Positions 1-13,832 of a DNA stretch of 64,000 bases are shown here, one piece after another. Each line of letters starts with the position of its first letter. Position 1 is the first letter of the stretch. The stretch is taken from the NCBI GenBank assembly GCA_964007475.1, contig OZ023273.1, positions 41,293,525 to 41,357,524 on the forward strand, in the 5' to 3' direction. The translations under genes and the position numbers were made by a program. The notes beneath the pieces were generated by a model that searched no databases, was not told the DNA's origin, and saw nothing but the letters and a program-made list of their open reading frames with translations. Origin of the DNA: Hybos culiciformis. Its lineage: Eukaryota > Arthropoda > Insecta > Diptera > Hybotidae.

Positions 1-230
1 AGGGCCTTTCTACATTCAGACTTCTAAATAGAAGTTTCGTGTTCAACGTTATAATATAACTGAATTTTAAAATTCGCTTCTAAAGCAGCTCTCGGGGTCT
101 CGGATCAAAATTTCTAGTAACTTTTGACCGTCTCAGGTCCCTGGACTATTTAATTTTAAAATGTCAGCCAAATCAATCGAGTGATTTAGGAGCTATATAG
201 AAACAGACAGAGAATTTTAATTTTAATTTA
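1..230. repeat. Relic of a dispersed insect repeat
   Basis: This stretch is richer in G and C than its surroundings. It contains the phrase AGCCAAATCAATCGAGTGA followed by TTTAGGAGCTATATAGAAAC and AGACAG. Similar wording (could not/should not be read as coding) recurs in the ends of many degraded insect repeats, as far as I remember. A related phrase occurs in this window near 56,300. There is no reading frame and no terminal repeat, and the left end is cut by the window. Confidence 0.3.
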
Positions 231-3200
231 TTAGATTCATTGCTTTAGGTTTCACTATTATTAAGAAAAGCTTAAAACTAGCAATAAGAATATCTTTGAA
301 TATCAATAAATCTTATGGAATTATTGAAGACGAATAAAAAGATTAAAGATTTAATAATAAGAACGTAGTGTTTTTGACACTTGAACTTCAATGAGAGCTC
401 TTCAATAACTTTTTCGAAAAATTTTATGTCAAATAGTAAAATAATCCACTTCGTTCGCTGAATCTATTTTCAACAACTTCAGTTTAACTTTTGAATATGT
501 ATACCTTTGCATATATACAATCTACGGTGGAATGTCTGTCTCATAATACATTATATTATTTTTTATCCAAGTAGTAAAATCATTATTAAATTTATTTTGT
601 AATAAAGTTTTCTGCTATTTTTTTTTTACAAAAATGTGTTCTTTTACTTTTTTTTTGTTTGAAATGGTCAATAACACCCTCAATAACTTCTTCGATTTTT
701 TTTTTTGTTATAAAAATATTTTAAAATTCTGCTCAAGCATATTACAATTGTGATTCTATGTAAATATATATATTTTTTTGTTATTCGAATTTAACCAAAA
801 TAAGACAACAAAGTTGCCGAATCGGCCTTTATAGTTTTCTAGAAAACAAGAAAAAATCCTTCCTAGAAAAATATTTACAAAAAAATACAATTTTTTTTTA
901 TTTTATTTTACTACATGCCTGACATGAATGGCCGGCGCTCCATCAATTCTGATATATAATAACATAAACAAAATAATTCACAAAACAAGGAGACATCATT
1001 AGTATTCAAAAATGGTTTAATTCAAAACAAAAAAAAAAAAAAACATTTTTAATATTTCTAAGAGATCTTTATTATTATATTTTTTAAGTTTTGGTGGTTT
1101 TTTTATGTAGATTTGCAGTATCAACAACATTGCTGTTTATGTTTATGAAATATATATGTATATTAAAGAGAGTGATTTTTTGTTTTGGAAAATTATCATA
1201 TCATATTCGGAATAAAAAATTTTCAACCATTTAAAATAAAGTAAGATGATTCAAAAGTTTAGTGAAAATCTTGTATTATAGAACTGACAAAATAAGCTGA
1301 CTTACTAATTTTTAGTTCTGCTGTAGTCGTTATTAAACATTCATTAACTGAAATTAGAATATAATACTATATAGTTAGAGTTTAAATCAAGTGTTAAATT
1401 GAAACTATTTACCGAAGTAAAAATAATTTTATTTCACTCCAACTTATTTCAAAAACAATACCTTCCAAATTTATTAAAATTTAATCTTGAACTTTTATGC
1501 TTTTATTTTTTGACCCTGTAAATTAAAAAAAAACTCCACAAAGACAATTTGAAAATAAAAAAAACTATTCTGAGTAATCCTTAAATTTATTTTTTTTTTT
1601 TAAGATATTATGGTGTCTGGTCTTTATTGTTATTATTTTAGTCATTTTATGTCGCACATTTAAATAAGTTTTTTTTCTTCTAGAAATTGATATAATAATA
1701 AATAATATGAATACCTATCTACCTACTAAAAAAAAAAAAACAAAAAATTTAAGATACAATGTTTACAAAAATTTAATAAAATTTAACTTAAATTTTATTA
1801 AAGTAGTAAATATTTAATAAACAAAAAAATTTAAATATTTTTTTTTATTTTCTGTAGATATAGTTATATTTTTTTTTAACCTAGTTCGAAAAGTTTTAAA
1901 CTAAGAATATAAAATTAAATTATATATCTTATCTAATAAGAGAATTTAATAATTCTAGAAAAATAATTTTCAGAATTCAAGAAAATATTCAAGAATTACA
2001 ATACTAAGAGGTCGTGTCTTTTTATTATATAATTAGAAACATATGAATTTTAACATTATAGTACACATACTATATATCACAAATAATGTGCTTATTAAAT
2101 ATATCATATTACGTTATAAAGAAGTATAATAAACTCTTAATCATCAAGCTAACTTATAGTTATTTATGTTTTGATTTTTTTTTATATTTTTTTAACTTAT
2201 TTATTATTTAATTGTCAAATTTAGAACATTATTAAGAAAATACTTGGTATACTTATAATATCCGCGCCCACTTAAAAAAATATATATTTTTTTTTTATCT
2301 TTGAATTTGAGAATCTTATTGTACAATTTTTTTTTAGGGCGCTAATAAATCAAATTAGCAGTTCAGTTTTGTATATGCTTAGAAATATTTAAGATAATAT
2401 TAAAAATATTCTAAATTCTTATTCATATTTCCACAAATTTCATTGAGTTCAAAAAACTTTATTAATTCAAAATTATTTCGAACACGCATTTTATTTTAGT
2501 TTTTTTTTTTTTTTTTCGTTTATTATTATTATTTTTTGAACAATATTTTTTAGTTTGCAATTTAACCAAAAAATTAGACAATTTATGATAATTTTTCCCC
2601 CAAATAATCAAAAAAAATAATAAAGTTTTGTATTTAACAATGACAAATTTATAATAGATTTTCATGTCATAATAGTTTGTACTCACGTCATCATGATTAG
2701 TTCACAAAAGTAAAAAAAAAAATCATATCATTAATTCATGCGTAAAAAAATTTAACCTTTAAATAATTGCAAAATTATTTTTTTTTTTAAATATGAAAAA
2801 AAAAATTATTAAAATGAATAAAAAAAAAATTTTTTTCGTTCCAATAAGTAAGTTTCAAAACAAATCCTAAAAAAATATTGACTTTTCCGAGAAAACAAAA
2901 AACGATTTGTTTTTTTGTGCGTATCAGGAAAAAATTTGTTTTCCCGATTTTTCTTCTTTTTTTTTTCTTTCAATGTAATAAAAGTAAACAAAATATCAAT
3001 TCAAAGGATAAAAAAGGTCCTGTTTTCATTTACAATTTTTCTTTTTTTATTTTATTTTTCCCGTGAAGTAAGGTTGGTATATAGTATCATTTTACAATTT
3101 ACTCATATTTTAAATTATTTATGAAAAGAATTAGGAAAATAAATTAAATACGCTTTCAAAATTAAAAAAAAAAAAATGGTTTTTCTCCACGTTAATAATC

Positions 3201-6200
3201 GAAGAGAAATTTTTTGTTATAGGTATTTTTTCGCTTTTTAAATTTTCAAAATAAGGTTGAATTTCAGATACAAAAGATTGAATTTTGGCACCTGAAAAGG
3301 GGTGAAATAATTAAACTTACGTATAAGCGTGATAATGAATTGGTACACACCTTTATTGATTTGCATAAAAATATATTTATAATTTATAATTTATATATAT
3401 ACATATTTATTATATAATTTTATTATCATTACTTGACTAAAGGGATATAATGAAAAAAGTGTAATTCAATATTCAAAACTGTTTATTATACTTGCTTCTA
3501 TAGTTTTCGTATCGAAATCTTATTCGCTATAATTCTTTCAATAATCGAAGTTCTAAATATATTAAGCATAAAAAAATTCAGAGAAAATTTTAGACAAGTC
3601 TGTTTTCCATCTATCAACAATAAAAAAAGCGGCCAAGGCCCACAAGTTTTCATTAATATTGTTAGAATTATTCATAAACTTATAAAACTCAATTTGCATA
3701 ATCTCATTCACGTTCATTCACCAAGGCTAAAAAATGTTCTGGCTCGAAAATATTTTGATTAAAAAGTTTAATATTTTAAATTAAAAATTGAAAATTGATT
3801 TTAATGAAAATCTCTATAAGAGCAAAAAAATATTTAATCTTCGATTGTGACCGAAAATTCAAACTAGAAATAAAAATTGGTTTCGATTAAGTTTCGGAAC
3901 ATAAAATAATATACCAATGTATTTTGAATATGAAAATCGAGCTGCACAATTCATTTATTTGTATTCTACATACATTTTTAATTTCAAGTTACTAAAGCAA
4001 TTCAAAGTAAATTCGCCTAATTAAATCATTGAGAAATAAGCAAATTCATTCAAAGCAACAAAATTTTATTTCGATTTTAATAAAAATTATTTTTTATCAA
4101 AACAATTTATTTTTCCAAATCATTAATTGAAATTTTCCCACTTTATGAACTTATGAGCTTATTTAAAACATTCATTATGATTTTTCAAGTTTAATGAAAA
4201 AAAAAAAATATCTTAATAGCTGGCAATTAATTTTTGACATAAATATCTATATATGTGTTTATATTTTTTTTTTTTTTTTCGTTAAAATTATAAAAAAAAA
4301 AAAAATATGTTTACAATTATTGCCTAATTATTCTCGCTTGAAAATAATTATAATAAAAAAAAAACCAATTTCATTTTTTTTTTTTTTCATTATAAAATCT
4401 TAAACAAATATTTGTGCTGTCGTTGACCTAAAAGCAAAATTGCTGAATAATTAAAATTAAGATAATTCCAATTATTTTTATCTAATTAAAAAAAAAAAAA
4501 AAAGAACAACAGCGTTATTTAATCTGTAAAACAAATTTTAGAATAGTTTTTACCCCCGCACAATTTAATTCTATTTTGAATAAAATAATGATTGCAAATT
4601 TTTATTATAACAATAATAAATATTCTCATTCAATTTTTTTTATTTTGTATTTTTATTTTTTTTTTTTTATTTTCATTTCTATGAAAATTATTTTCACCTT
4701 GATCTTGACTCATCATCATGACTTTAAAATTTATATACCTATAAAACGAAACTTAATATTATTGGTATTCGTTTTTGTATGTTTTGTTTTTTTTTATTGT
4801 TATTTTCAATTCAATGTGTTTTCATATGTAAACAAAAAATTATTTTTTTTTTTATAAAGGCAAGTGATACATGTTGGTTTTATGGCGCATTTATCACTCA
4901 CTCAGTCGAAATCTACTTTTTATAATAAGATTTTATTCCAATCACACCTACATGGTTAATGGCTCAATTTTTTGTACTGAATGAATAATGTTTTTTTTTT
5001 TTATTTTTATTACACATTGTTTATAATTGAAAACAAGGGCCAATTCATATGGGAAAATATTAAATTATTGAATATTATAGCGAATTAGGTATTTTCTGTT
5101 TATAAATTGTACGAAGTAAAGGTAATATTTACTAAAAAAAAATAAAAAAATGAGATCTCAGGGAAAAATTAATACTTTGTACTTACTTATTTGTATATAA
5201 TTTTTACTTTCCTTATACTCTTCTCTTTATTGTAGGCTTTGAAATGAAGTCTTATTAAAAAGTTGTTCACACTTAAAATGCAAGTTACTTCTTCTAATTT
5301 TGACACGGAAACTTTGACTTGTTTTTGACAAAAATAAGAAACAAAATGTATAGGTATATACTACATTAAGAGAGTTATTTGAGAAACGTATAACTAGACA
5401 AAAATTTTAGCTTGAACTTGCATTCATTTAAAATTTCGGATAAAAAAATATATTTAGATAAAAAACAATAAATAAAAAGTTAACAGGAGATGTAATTTAT
5501 TTATTTTAAAAATTTCTTCAGACATAATTTTTCATTTAAAAGCTATTTTAAAAAAATTTATGAATTTTCATTTTATTTTATTTTTGTGAAATATTTAAGC
5601 TCTGTAATTCTTAGACGAGCCGACGATAGCAAAATGTAGAAAACAACAAAAAAAAATTTTTACTAAGAATTATAAATTAATATTCTTCAAAAGTCGTCTT
5701 ATTAAAAAAAAAAAAGTTCTAACAATAGTTAGTAATAATTTGATTTGAAAAGCATAAAAAAAAGTTCTAAAAATGTGTTTTAAGTTTTAAGCTTTTTCAT
5801 ATCAGACATCACAAGAAAATTCTACGTGATTCAACAATTTTTGTGGTTGGAAATGTTTTAAGGTACGATTTCGAAAATATATATACTTTCCATTTATGTT
5901 ATTTTTTATAAGAAATCAAAAAATAAAAGATCTAAAAAAAAAAAGTGTAAATTAAGAAAAAAAAGTCATTGTCATTCAATTCGCATGAACTGATTTCATT
6001 GTTAGCACAGTGAAAATGATGAAAAAATGAAACCAATAATAAAAACCGACCATTGGGTCTAATACTCTTATCTGAATCAGGAAATCAATAAACTTGATTT
6101 TAATTTCTTGGAATTTTCGAACGAAGTTACATTTTGCACTAATTTTTTATTTTATAAAAAAAAAACGGAAATTGGTAATATCATCAAAGTTAATATTTTC

Positions 6201-9200
6201 AAACATTTGTACATAATTGTATTGTATACATATATAATATAACTAAAACGTGTACTATCGATGAATCATGAAGTATGTCTAAAAGAAAAAACCAAAAAAA
6301 AATAATAAAATAAATTAGTTATTAAGTTTTGAAAGTAAAATCAGATCAGAAACTGACAGGTATGATATTTAGAATTATTTTGCTTGAAGTTTTAATTATA
6401 TATGTTTGTTTGAGAAAAAAAAAATATCAAACACAATTTTTGTTTAAAAGAATATACTTTATTGTAATTATATATTTATATTTATACCTAATGTTTTTTT
6501 TGATGAAAAAATAAAGATTACTTACTTACTTACTTATTTATTACTATTATTTTTAAAAGCAATTGGTACTCAACGATTATGTAATAAAAAAAAGGACAGA
6601 ATGCGCATTTCAATACAGATTACTTATATTTTTAAATTAAAAAAAAACAAGTGCAAAGAATTTAAAACATTGAAGTTGTGACACCACCGTCGACTAAAAT
6701 CACAAAATGTAATATTTCACATTTTCATATTAATTTTAAATTTACATACCAAGAGAGTTACTGATTATCTGATTAATAGATGTACCTAAATAAAAAATTC
6801 AGATTGAAATAAAATTTAATTAAAAAGAAACTAAAAATATATTTTGCGATAAAAATAATATCTTGCATTTCTTTGAATTTAATAAAAATTAATTAAGTAA
6901 TAATAATAAGATCGAAAATCGGTTTTCACGATATTTTTATTAACATATCTAAATTATATAGGAACGAGCTAACAAAAAAAAATTTAAAAAACCTATTTTG
7001 AGGCAATCAGATTTCCCAACATTTTAAGTACTATTTGTTAAAGATTGATTCGTCACAAGATTTTATTTAAGCTTTTGAATCGAATAAGTAAAAATAAAAT
7101 AAAAAAAATAAAAATGATTAGCGAATAAGTATTTTTTTTTTTTTATAAAATCGATAGAAATTCATTGATTTGTTTAATTTCTATAGTTAGTTATTTTTTT
7201 TCATGAATCTGAGTTTCTTTGAAATAATTTTAAATTACTAATAAATTTTCCATCTTCAAAATATTTATGTGTTTTTATTTAAATAAATGTACATAGATAG
7301 GTATATGTATTATATTTTCTTTTTTTTAATTAATTAATTCTAAAATAATTTTTCGCATCATACGCTTAACTTAGTTTTAACTAACATAAGATTTTGAAAA
7401 TAATTAACTACGTGCCTATATGTTCAACTATATGCATTTTATGTTAAATCTTTTTTGCCTCAGTATTCAAGTAGAAATAATGCTGGAATGTCAAAATATA
7501 AAAATAAATACGTATTATGTACAACATAATACTTCGTTTCACTTGATTTGACTCATAATAATTAAAGATTTTCTCAAATTTTTCACGTTAATTTTCCGAC
7601 AATTTTCTTTAATGTATAAACTAACGCAAATCCATCGTATTATTGTCTATTGTTATTTTCTAATTTCAATTTGATCACAATTTGATCTGTAACTACATAT
7701 ATAATAATAAAAATTTAAATTTATGCATGGTATAGTATGGTATTGTCGTTATCCTACGATTAGTTTATTCTGGGACATGAATTTATGTTAGTTTTTTAAT
7801 CTGTGTCAATTTCAATTAATCACATGTTTGTGTTGTTTAATATATCGATTTAAAATATGTTAGTGATATTTATATGAATCATATTTGGTAAGCAACAATT
7901 AAGGATTTCCTTACCTTCGTACCATAATACAATTTACTAGAAAATCTACATGAAACATTTTCAATAATGTTAAAAACCCGAAAATATGAAATTGTTTCTA
8001 ATCAAAGGCAACGCAGTGTATGTATTCTTAAAAATTGGAATATTATGTTTTAATCTTCTGGAATACATATGTTTAATAAATATACTGTCATGTATATTTA
8101 TTTATATTTATAAAGATTAAGTCAAACATGAAATTAGGTTCTAAAAATTTTATGCATCATTCGTTCTTAAATAATTTTTTGATATATTTTACTTTATTAG
8201 AAAGAAAATCGGAAGCTAAATTACTTTATTTGTTTGTTTTCAAAATAAAGTTTTATGAATTTCAACTTTGTATTTATAAACATTTATGTATGTATGTGAT
8301 ATATGATTATACACATATTCTTCGTAGTTTCTTACACGTGACCATAAATCTAAAAAGGAAACAAGTATTCAATACCTAGAACCCTACCGTCTTTCAAAAA
8401 ATGTTTTGGAAACAGTATTTATTGTTATTATCTTTATATAAAATAATTCAAATTCAACATAAAAAACGTGATACCATTAATAAAAATACAAAAAGTGCAA
8501 TTTTATAATAATATTTAAAACAATAATTTTGATTGAAGAAATTTTTTTTTTTTTTTTTTGTAAATTTAAACTTTAAAGTTAAATAATTTTAATAAAAATA
8601 TATAAATCGAAAATTTTATGAAAATTTCATATTTATGAATCGATATTTATAATATTGGATGGAAATGAAAAATTAATTGAACTCTAATTAGTATAAAATT
8701 AGTGAATAATAAAAGTGTGTGAGACTTGAGATGGTCCTATGCTGATCCGAAATAATTCACATGAAAATATACGCACATCAAAGCATTATGTATACTTATA
8801 TAGTTTTACAAGATAACGTGTATACTATAACTATTACATAAATTTTTATGATAAAACGAAACGTAAGTATATGAATCCAGTTCAATTAATATGAAAAAAT
8901 TATTCAGTGCGTAACGCATTTTCTAAAGAAAATAAGTTTTATACCAGACACAAAAGATACTTTTTCAAAGCTCAAAGTTTCTAAAATTAGATTTTTTATG
9001 ATTATGTAAAAGTCAATTTGTAATATTGTTAAATTTGTAGTATAGATAAATTATATCAAATTGATAATTTTATAAGTTTTTTATTCCTGCAAAATTAACT
9101 ACTTTTTCCTTAAGTATAATGTGACGTAATATTGGATTTTTAATAAAAAGCGATTATAAATATTTAATGATGGTTCTGAGCGATCGCACAATATTTTTTT

Positions 9201-12200
9201 TTTATTTTATTAAATCTTTATTTTTCAAAGATCTAACACATGATCGTCACATGTTTATAATTATGATGTTTCATTATTTCATTGGGTGCAACGACTTTTT
9301 TTTTAGAAAGTTGATTGATTAGCAACATTATTTTTTAAAGAAATTAAGTAATCTAATTTTAATTGGTAGTAGGCGAAATGATTAATGAAAGGCATAGTAA
9401 GCTAATATGGTTTTTTTTTTAATTATTTATTTTCAATTTTAGCAAGCTTAAAGGTTAAATCGTTAAATCATGTTCAAAAGAGAATTTTATCAATTAATAA
9501 AATACCAGGATTATCGGACCAATAAATGAATAGAAAAATAATTTTGGAATTTTATTCTTAACTTTAAATAAAGTTGAATTTATATAAATTCAAACGTCTC
9601 GACTTGATTAGCTGAAAACTCGATTTTTTTAAGTGAAAAAAAACTTAAAAAGGCAAGAAAACAAACCACTTATATTATTAAGAAGCTGAACAGTAAAAAA
9701 AATCAAATAGCCTTAGTCAACCAATTTACAATCTAATAAAGTTATTGAAAATAGAAAGCGTCTTTAAAAGTACAAAAAAAAACATAAGACAATAATATTA
9801 AACACCTAAAAAAATTAAGATTTTTATTTTATTTCAATTATTTATCAATAAAGAAGATTTTTATAAAAAGCCTTGACCCAAACATGCGATTTTTATTTAT
9901 ATTTATATAACAAAAAACTTTTTTTGAACTTTCAATTCTTAAAATAAATTTAATTGACCGAAATTATTTCAAATAATACATACTTAATTCAACATTAATT
10001 TTGGAAACAAAAAATTAACTTCAAATCAAAATGAGAAACATAAAAAAAATATAATTTAAAATGCGTTACGCACGTTTTTCTTTTTTCTATCAATCCCAAA
10101 ATATTTTTTTATTTGAAAATAACATGATTATTAATATGTATTGCCTTTTCGAAATAGTTTTATTTTTCTCTTTAACATTTCCGATTTTAAGGAAAGTGTA
10201 TACCTAATTTAGTATGTTGTATATGAAGATATTATTTTCTATTTTTTTCGGGAAAATTCTGCAAAAAAGAAAAGTGTTTTTTTACATGGGGTTTTTGTAT
10301 GAACTAAAAACCATAACAACAACCTTCGCTCCGAGATCAACTAGTATTACATATTATTCGGGATTTCAAGTTCTAATTTAAAAAACAAAAAATTGTTTAA
10401 ACTAATTAATTTAAATAAGTTATATAAACAAAATCAGTTATTAAAAAAAATGTTTCTACACTAACTACATCAATACTACTTGTAGAGGTACCTACAATTC
10501 ATTAGGTATATGCAATGCAAACTCTCAAAATAATAAAAAAAAAATTTTAACAAATTAATTGTAGTCAAAATTAAAATACAAATCTTCGAAATTCAAAATA
10601 ATACTTTGACATTGAAAATTTAGAATTCGCTTTTTTTTTTTTAAATAATTATTAATAAAAAATCTAAATCGTGATTACTAAATTTTTCAAAGTTAAATTA
10701 GAGTTCCTCTAAATATATACACATATTAATAAGATGAAAAATTTAATAATTATTTGCATTTAAAGCAGATATGTATACAATAAGTTCCCTTTTAATTATT
10801 GCGGAATTTTCCTGTAGAATAATATTTGCATTTATCACAAAAAAAAACTATAATTTTGACATTTCCTTTTGAAAATTTTTCAATAATAAATTATTTTTAT
10901 AAAAATTTATAAGTCCAAAAAAGGTAAAAAATGTAAGACTTATAATTGCTTATATAAGATTCTATTTTTCTATTACCTCTTTATTTTTGAATTAGCTATC
11001 ATATCAATTTCCTATGAAATGTCTAGATAAAATCAACATATCTACAAGTACTAAGGAAATTTAAATATAATTCGAAAGTAAAATTGTTATAAGAAAAGAA
11101 AGCAGGAATTAATTTATTTTAATTTTAACTTTAACGGATGCGCAAGATTATTAATTTCAAAAACTTAACTTCACTCTTAACTATATTTATTATATACTAG
11201 ATATACCTATTAATTTATTTTCTTTTACCGAATACCGAAAGCTCTGCATGATTAATTTTGGTACGGATAAAAGAAAAAAAAACCCAAAACTATATTATAT
11301 GTAATATTAAATTTCACTTTTAATTCAAAACTGATTCAGACAAAACAAACAAAAATATTAATTTTAAAACATAATAGCTAAAAACAAAAACATTAATCTC
11401 GTATTATGTAAATATGTATAAAAAAAAAAAAAATGACATAAAAATAATTTACATGAAATTGTGCATTTTTTCGTGCAAAATATTATGACTCAAATTGTAG
11501 ATTTTTATTTTTAACATGCAACAAAATACTTTTCTAAGAGACTATTTGACTCCAATAATGGCATCATCATACAAAATGACGCAATATAAGAAAGGTCAAA
11601 GATTGGGAGGGGGGATTATACCGAATTTCCAATATTATGATTGTGGAACTTTTTTAATAATATTTATACAATGTATTTTGTTAGGTATACATTGGAATCA
11701 TTGTGAATATTTAAAAAAAATTAATTTATTTTTAAAATTTTTAAAATTCTAAGCAAATACCTACGTACGAAAAACTTATTTTATTTACTCAAAATGTGAT
11801 TTCGTTAAACAGTTAATGTATACACTTGTATTAACTTCAGCTGTTTAGTATGAACAAATTTTGTTGTACCCTTCCTTCACATAAGTTCAAGTAACTACCT
11901 TAATAATGACACTGGAATATGGAACAAAAATTTTCAAATTTAGGTAACGTACAAGAGGAAAAAAAGTGATACTTAATGATTATCTTTTAACTTTTTTTTT
12001 CTTTTTATATTTGACTTTTTCTCGTTCAAAATCAAAAATATATCAAAAACTATTTTCTTTAAGACGTTAATATCGTATTTCCTCCGGAATTATTATATTA
12101 TTTTCTACTACTTTATTAGTAATACGTATTTCATTTACTTTTTTCAATCATAATTCACATTGATTATTTACATTTTGTACTTATTATTTCCTTCGCTTTT

Positions 12201-13107
12201 AAAACAACAGAAATAACATCCATACCATAAAATTATGTTTTTATTACCTGGACACAGGTATAGTTTATTACTAGAAAATAAAAGAAATCATAAAAACATT
12301 GAAATATTTAATTTCTAAAAAATATATACATATTCGCAAAAAAATGTTTGTATTTTAAAGTTCCTTTATTTAATAGCCATTGTCTTCATTTTTCCACCTT
12401 CATATTTTCCCACTTCAATGTTTTCACAACTCCTTCATTATGTTGTTGAAACATATATGTGTTTATAAATTTTTAATGTTGAGAAAAATAATTTAATGAA
12501 TAAAACTTATGGAATAGAAAAATACATTAGGTTTTCATTGCAAATGAACATTTATGTATATGTGTATATTTATGCGCCCGAATCATAAAATCCAATAATA
12601 AAAAATCACATATAAATTTGAATAATGTTATCAAAAGAAATGCAAATTTTAAATGAAATCGAAAGAAGACTTTCCACTTTTGCTTTGAACTGTGTCACTG
12701 ATTTCTTCTCTACATTATTTTATTTCATAAACTTAACATTTTTAATCGTGAACATTATTATGTTAATGCAACATAGGTCATTTTTCATATTTTTATTTGT
12801 TAAACAAAACTAAGATTCTCAACTACGAATGAGTTTTCTTGAGCTTGTTACAATATAGGTTTGTGGGAAAGCTACTGTAATATTTTTTCAAGAGAAAGAA
12901 ATTATGAACAAGTCATGTATTTTTTGAAATGAAATACCAATTCTCAACTCAATATTTTTAGTAAAGTCGTAGAAAAAATTAATTTTATTCAAAATCAAAC
13001 ATTACAAACTAATTTTGACAATCAAACAGTAAAATCTGTTCTTTTCAACAAATTATTATAGATAAGTTAAATAAATTCCAATTTGGATATAATTATATTT
13101 ATTTTGT
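231..13107. other. Long A+T-rich non-coding stretch, no gene seen
   Basis: Nearly 13 kb of A+T-rich sequence with many homopolymer A and T runs and only short chance open frames of 60-80 codons. Those frames are rich in Lys, Asn, Ile and Phe and lack recognisable motifs. I found no splice-flanked exon of normal codon composition, no terminal inverted repeats and no RNA gene on either strand. It is probably intergenic or a long intron. Small simple repeats are present, for example an ACTT run near 6,518-6,533. Confidence 0.5.
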
Positions 13108-13832
13108 AATAATGAACTCACATCCATGGTAGGTTCACTTAGAACAAAATTAATTTCAGTTTTCTTAATGTGTTTCACCTTTCAACCACATGCGGCGCTC
13201 TTGTTTGTTTACGTTTTGTTTAATTGTCAACCCAGCCGGCTGAGCTTTTTTTCTTATTTATTATTTTTTTGTGAAATAAAAAAGCGTTTGGACGTGAAGG
13301 TGATTTATTTTGAGAAAAAATTAATTTGAATTTTATTTAAAAAAATTATAAACTGGATTTTTGAAAAATAATTTTAATTGAAGTTAAATTTTGAACTTAT
13401 TTTAGAAAACAGACTAAATTATTATAAAAGTAATAGAAGATATTATTTAATAATTATTGCAATAAAATTAATAGAATTTTAAGTAGAAATGTTAGAACAC
13501 AATGTGATATGAATTATATATAATATATTTCAGAAAACATTTTATAAAAACTAAAAAAATTAAGAAAATAAAAAATTTGCTATAAAAATAAATTTATCTT
13601 TTATTCATAAACTTTTTTTTCTGCAAATTTGAATTTTAATAATTTTATTTAAAATATTAGAAATAAACTACCACCTACAAAAATTTTGTTTTTTTAGTTC
13701 ACCTTCCCTCCACAAATCCACCAGGCGCTGTAGTAGATCTTTTGAGTGGGCCATCTATTACTATATCTTATCTATGCTCACATCATATTTAATCATATAA
13801 ATAAATAAATAAATAAATAATGAACTCACATC
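13108..13832 (+). mobile_element. Retroposed insertion with 17-bp target duplication and AAAT tail
   Basis: The 17-mer AATAATGAACTCACATC occurs perfectly at 13,108-13,124 and again at 13,816-13,832. The intervening 691 bp ends in a run of AAAT repeats (about 13,796-13,815) directly against the right copy. A long target duplication with a simple-sequence tail on one side is the standard signature of target-primed reverse transcription, as used by LINEs and the SINEs they mobilise. The body (13,125-13,815) has no long open frame. It contains two more GC-balanced blocks, near 13,165-13,240 and 13,700-13,770. It may be a 5'-truncated LINE or a SINE-like element. I do not recognise the family. Confidence 0.7.

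Noticed and set aside
11516..11752. 78-codon frame with a start that looks less A+T-biased
   Set aside because: The first 35 residues look plausible, but the rest becomes Lys/Phe/Leu-rich low complexity. There is no splice or promoter context and no motif.
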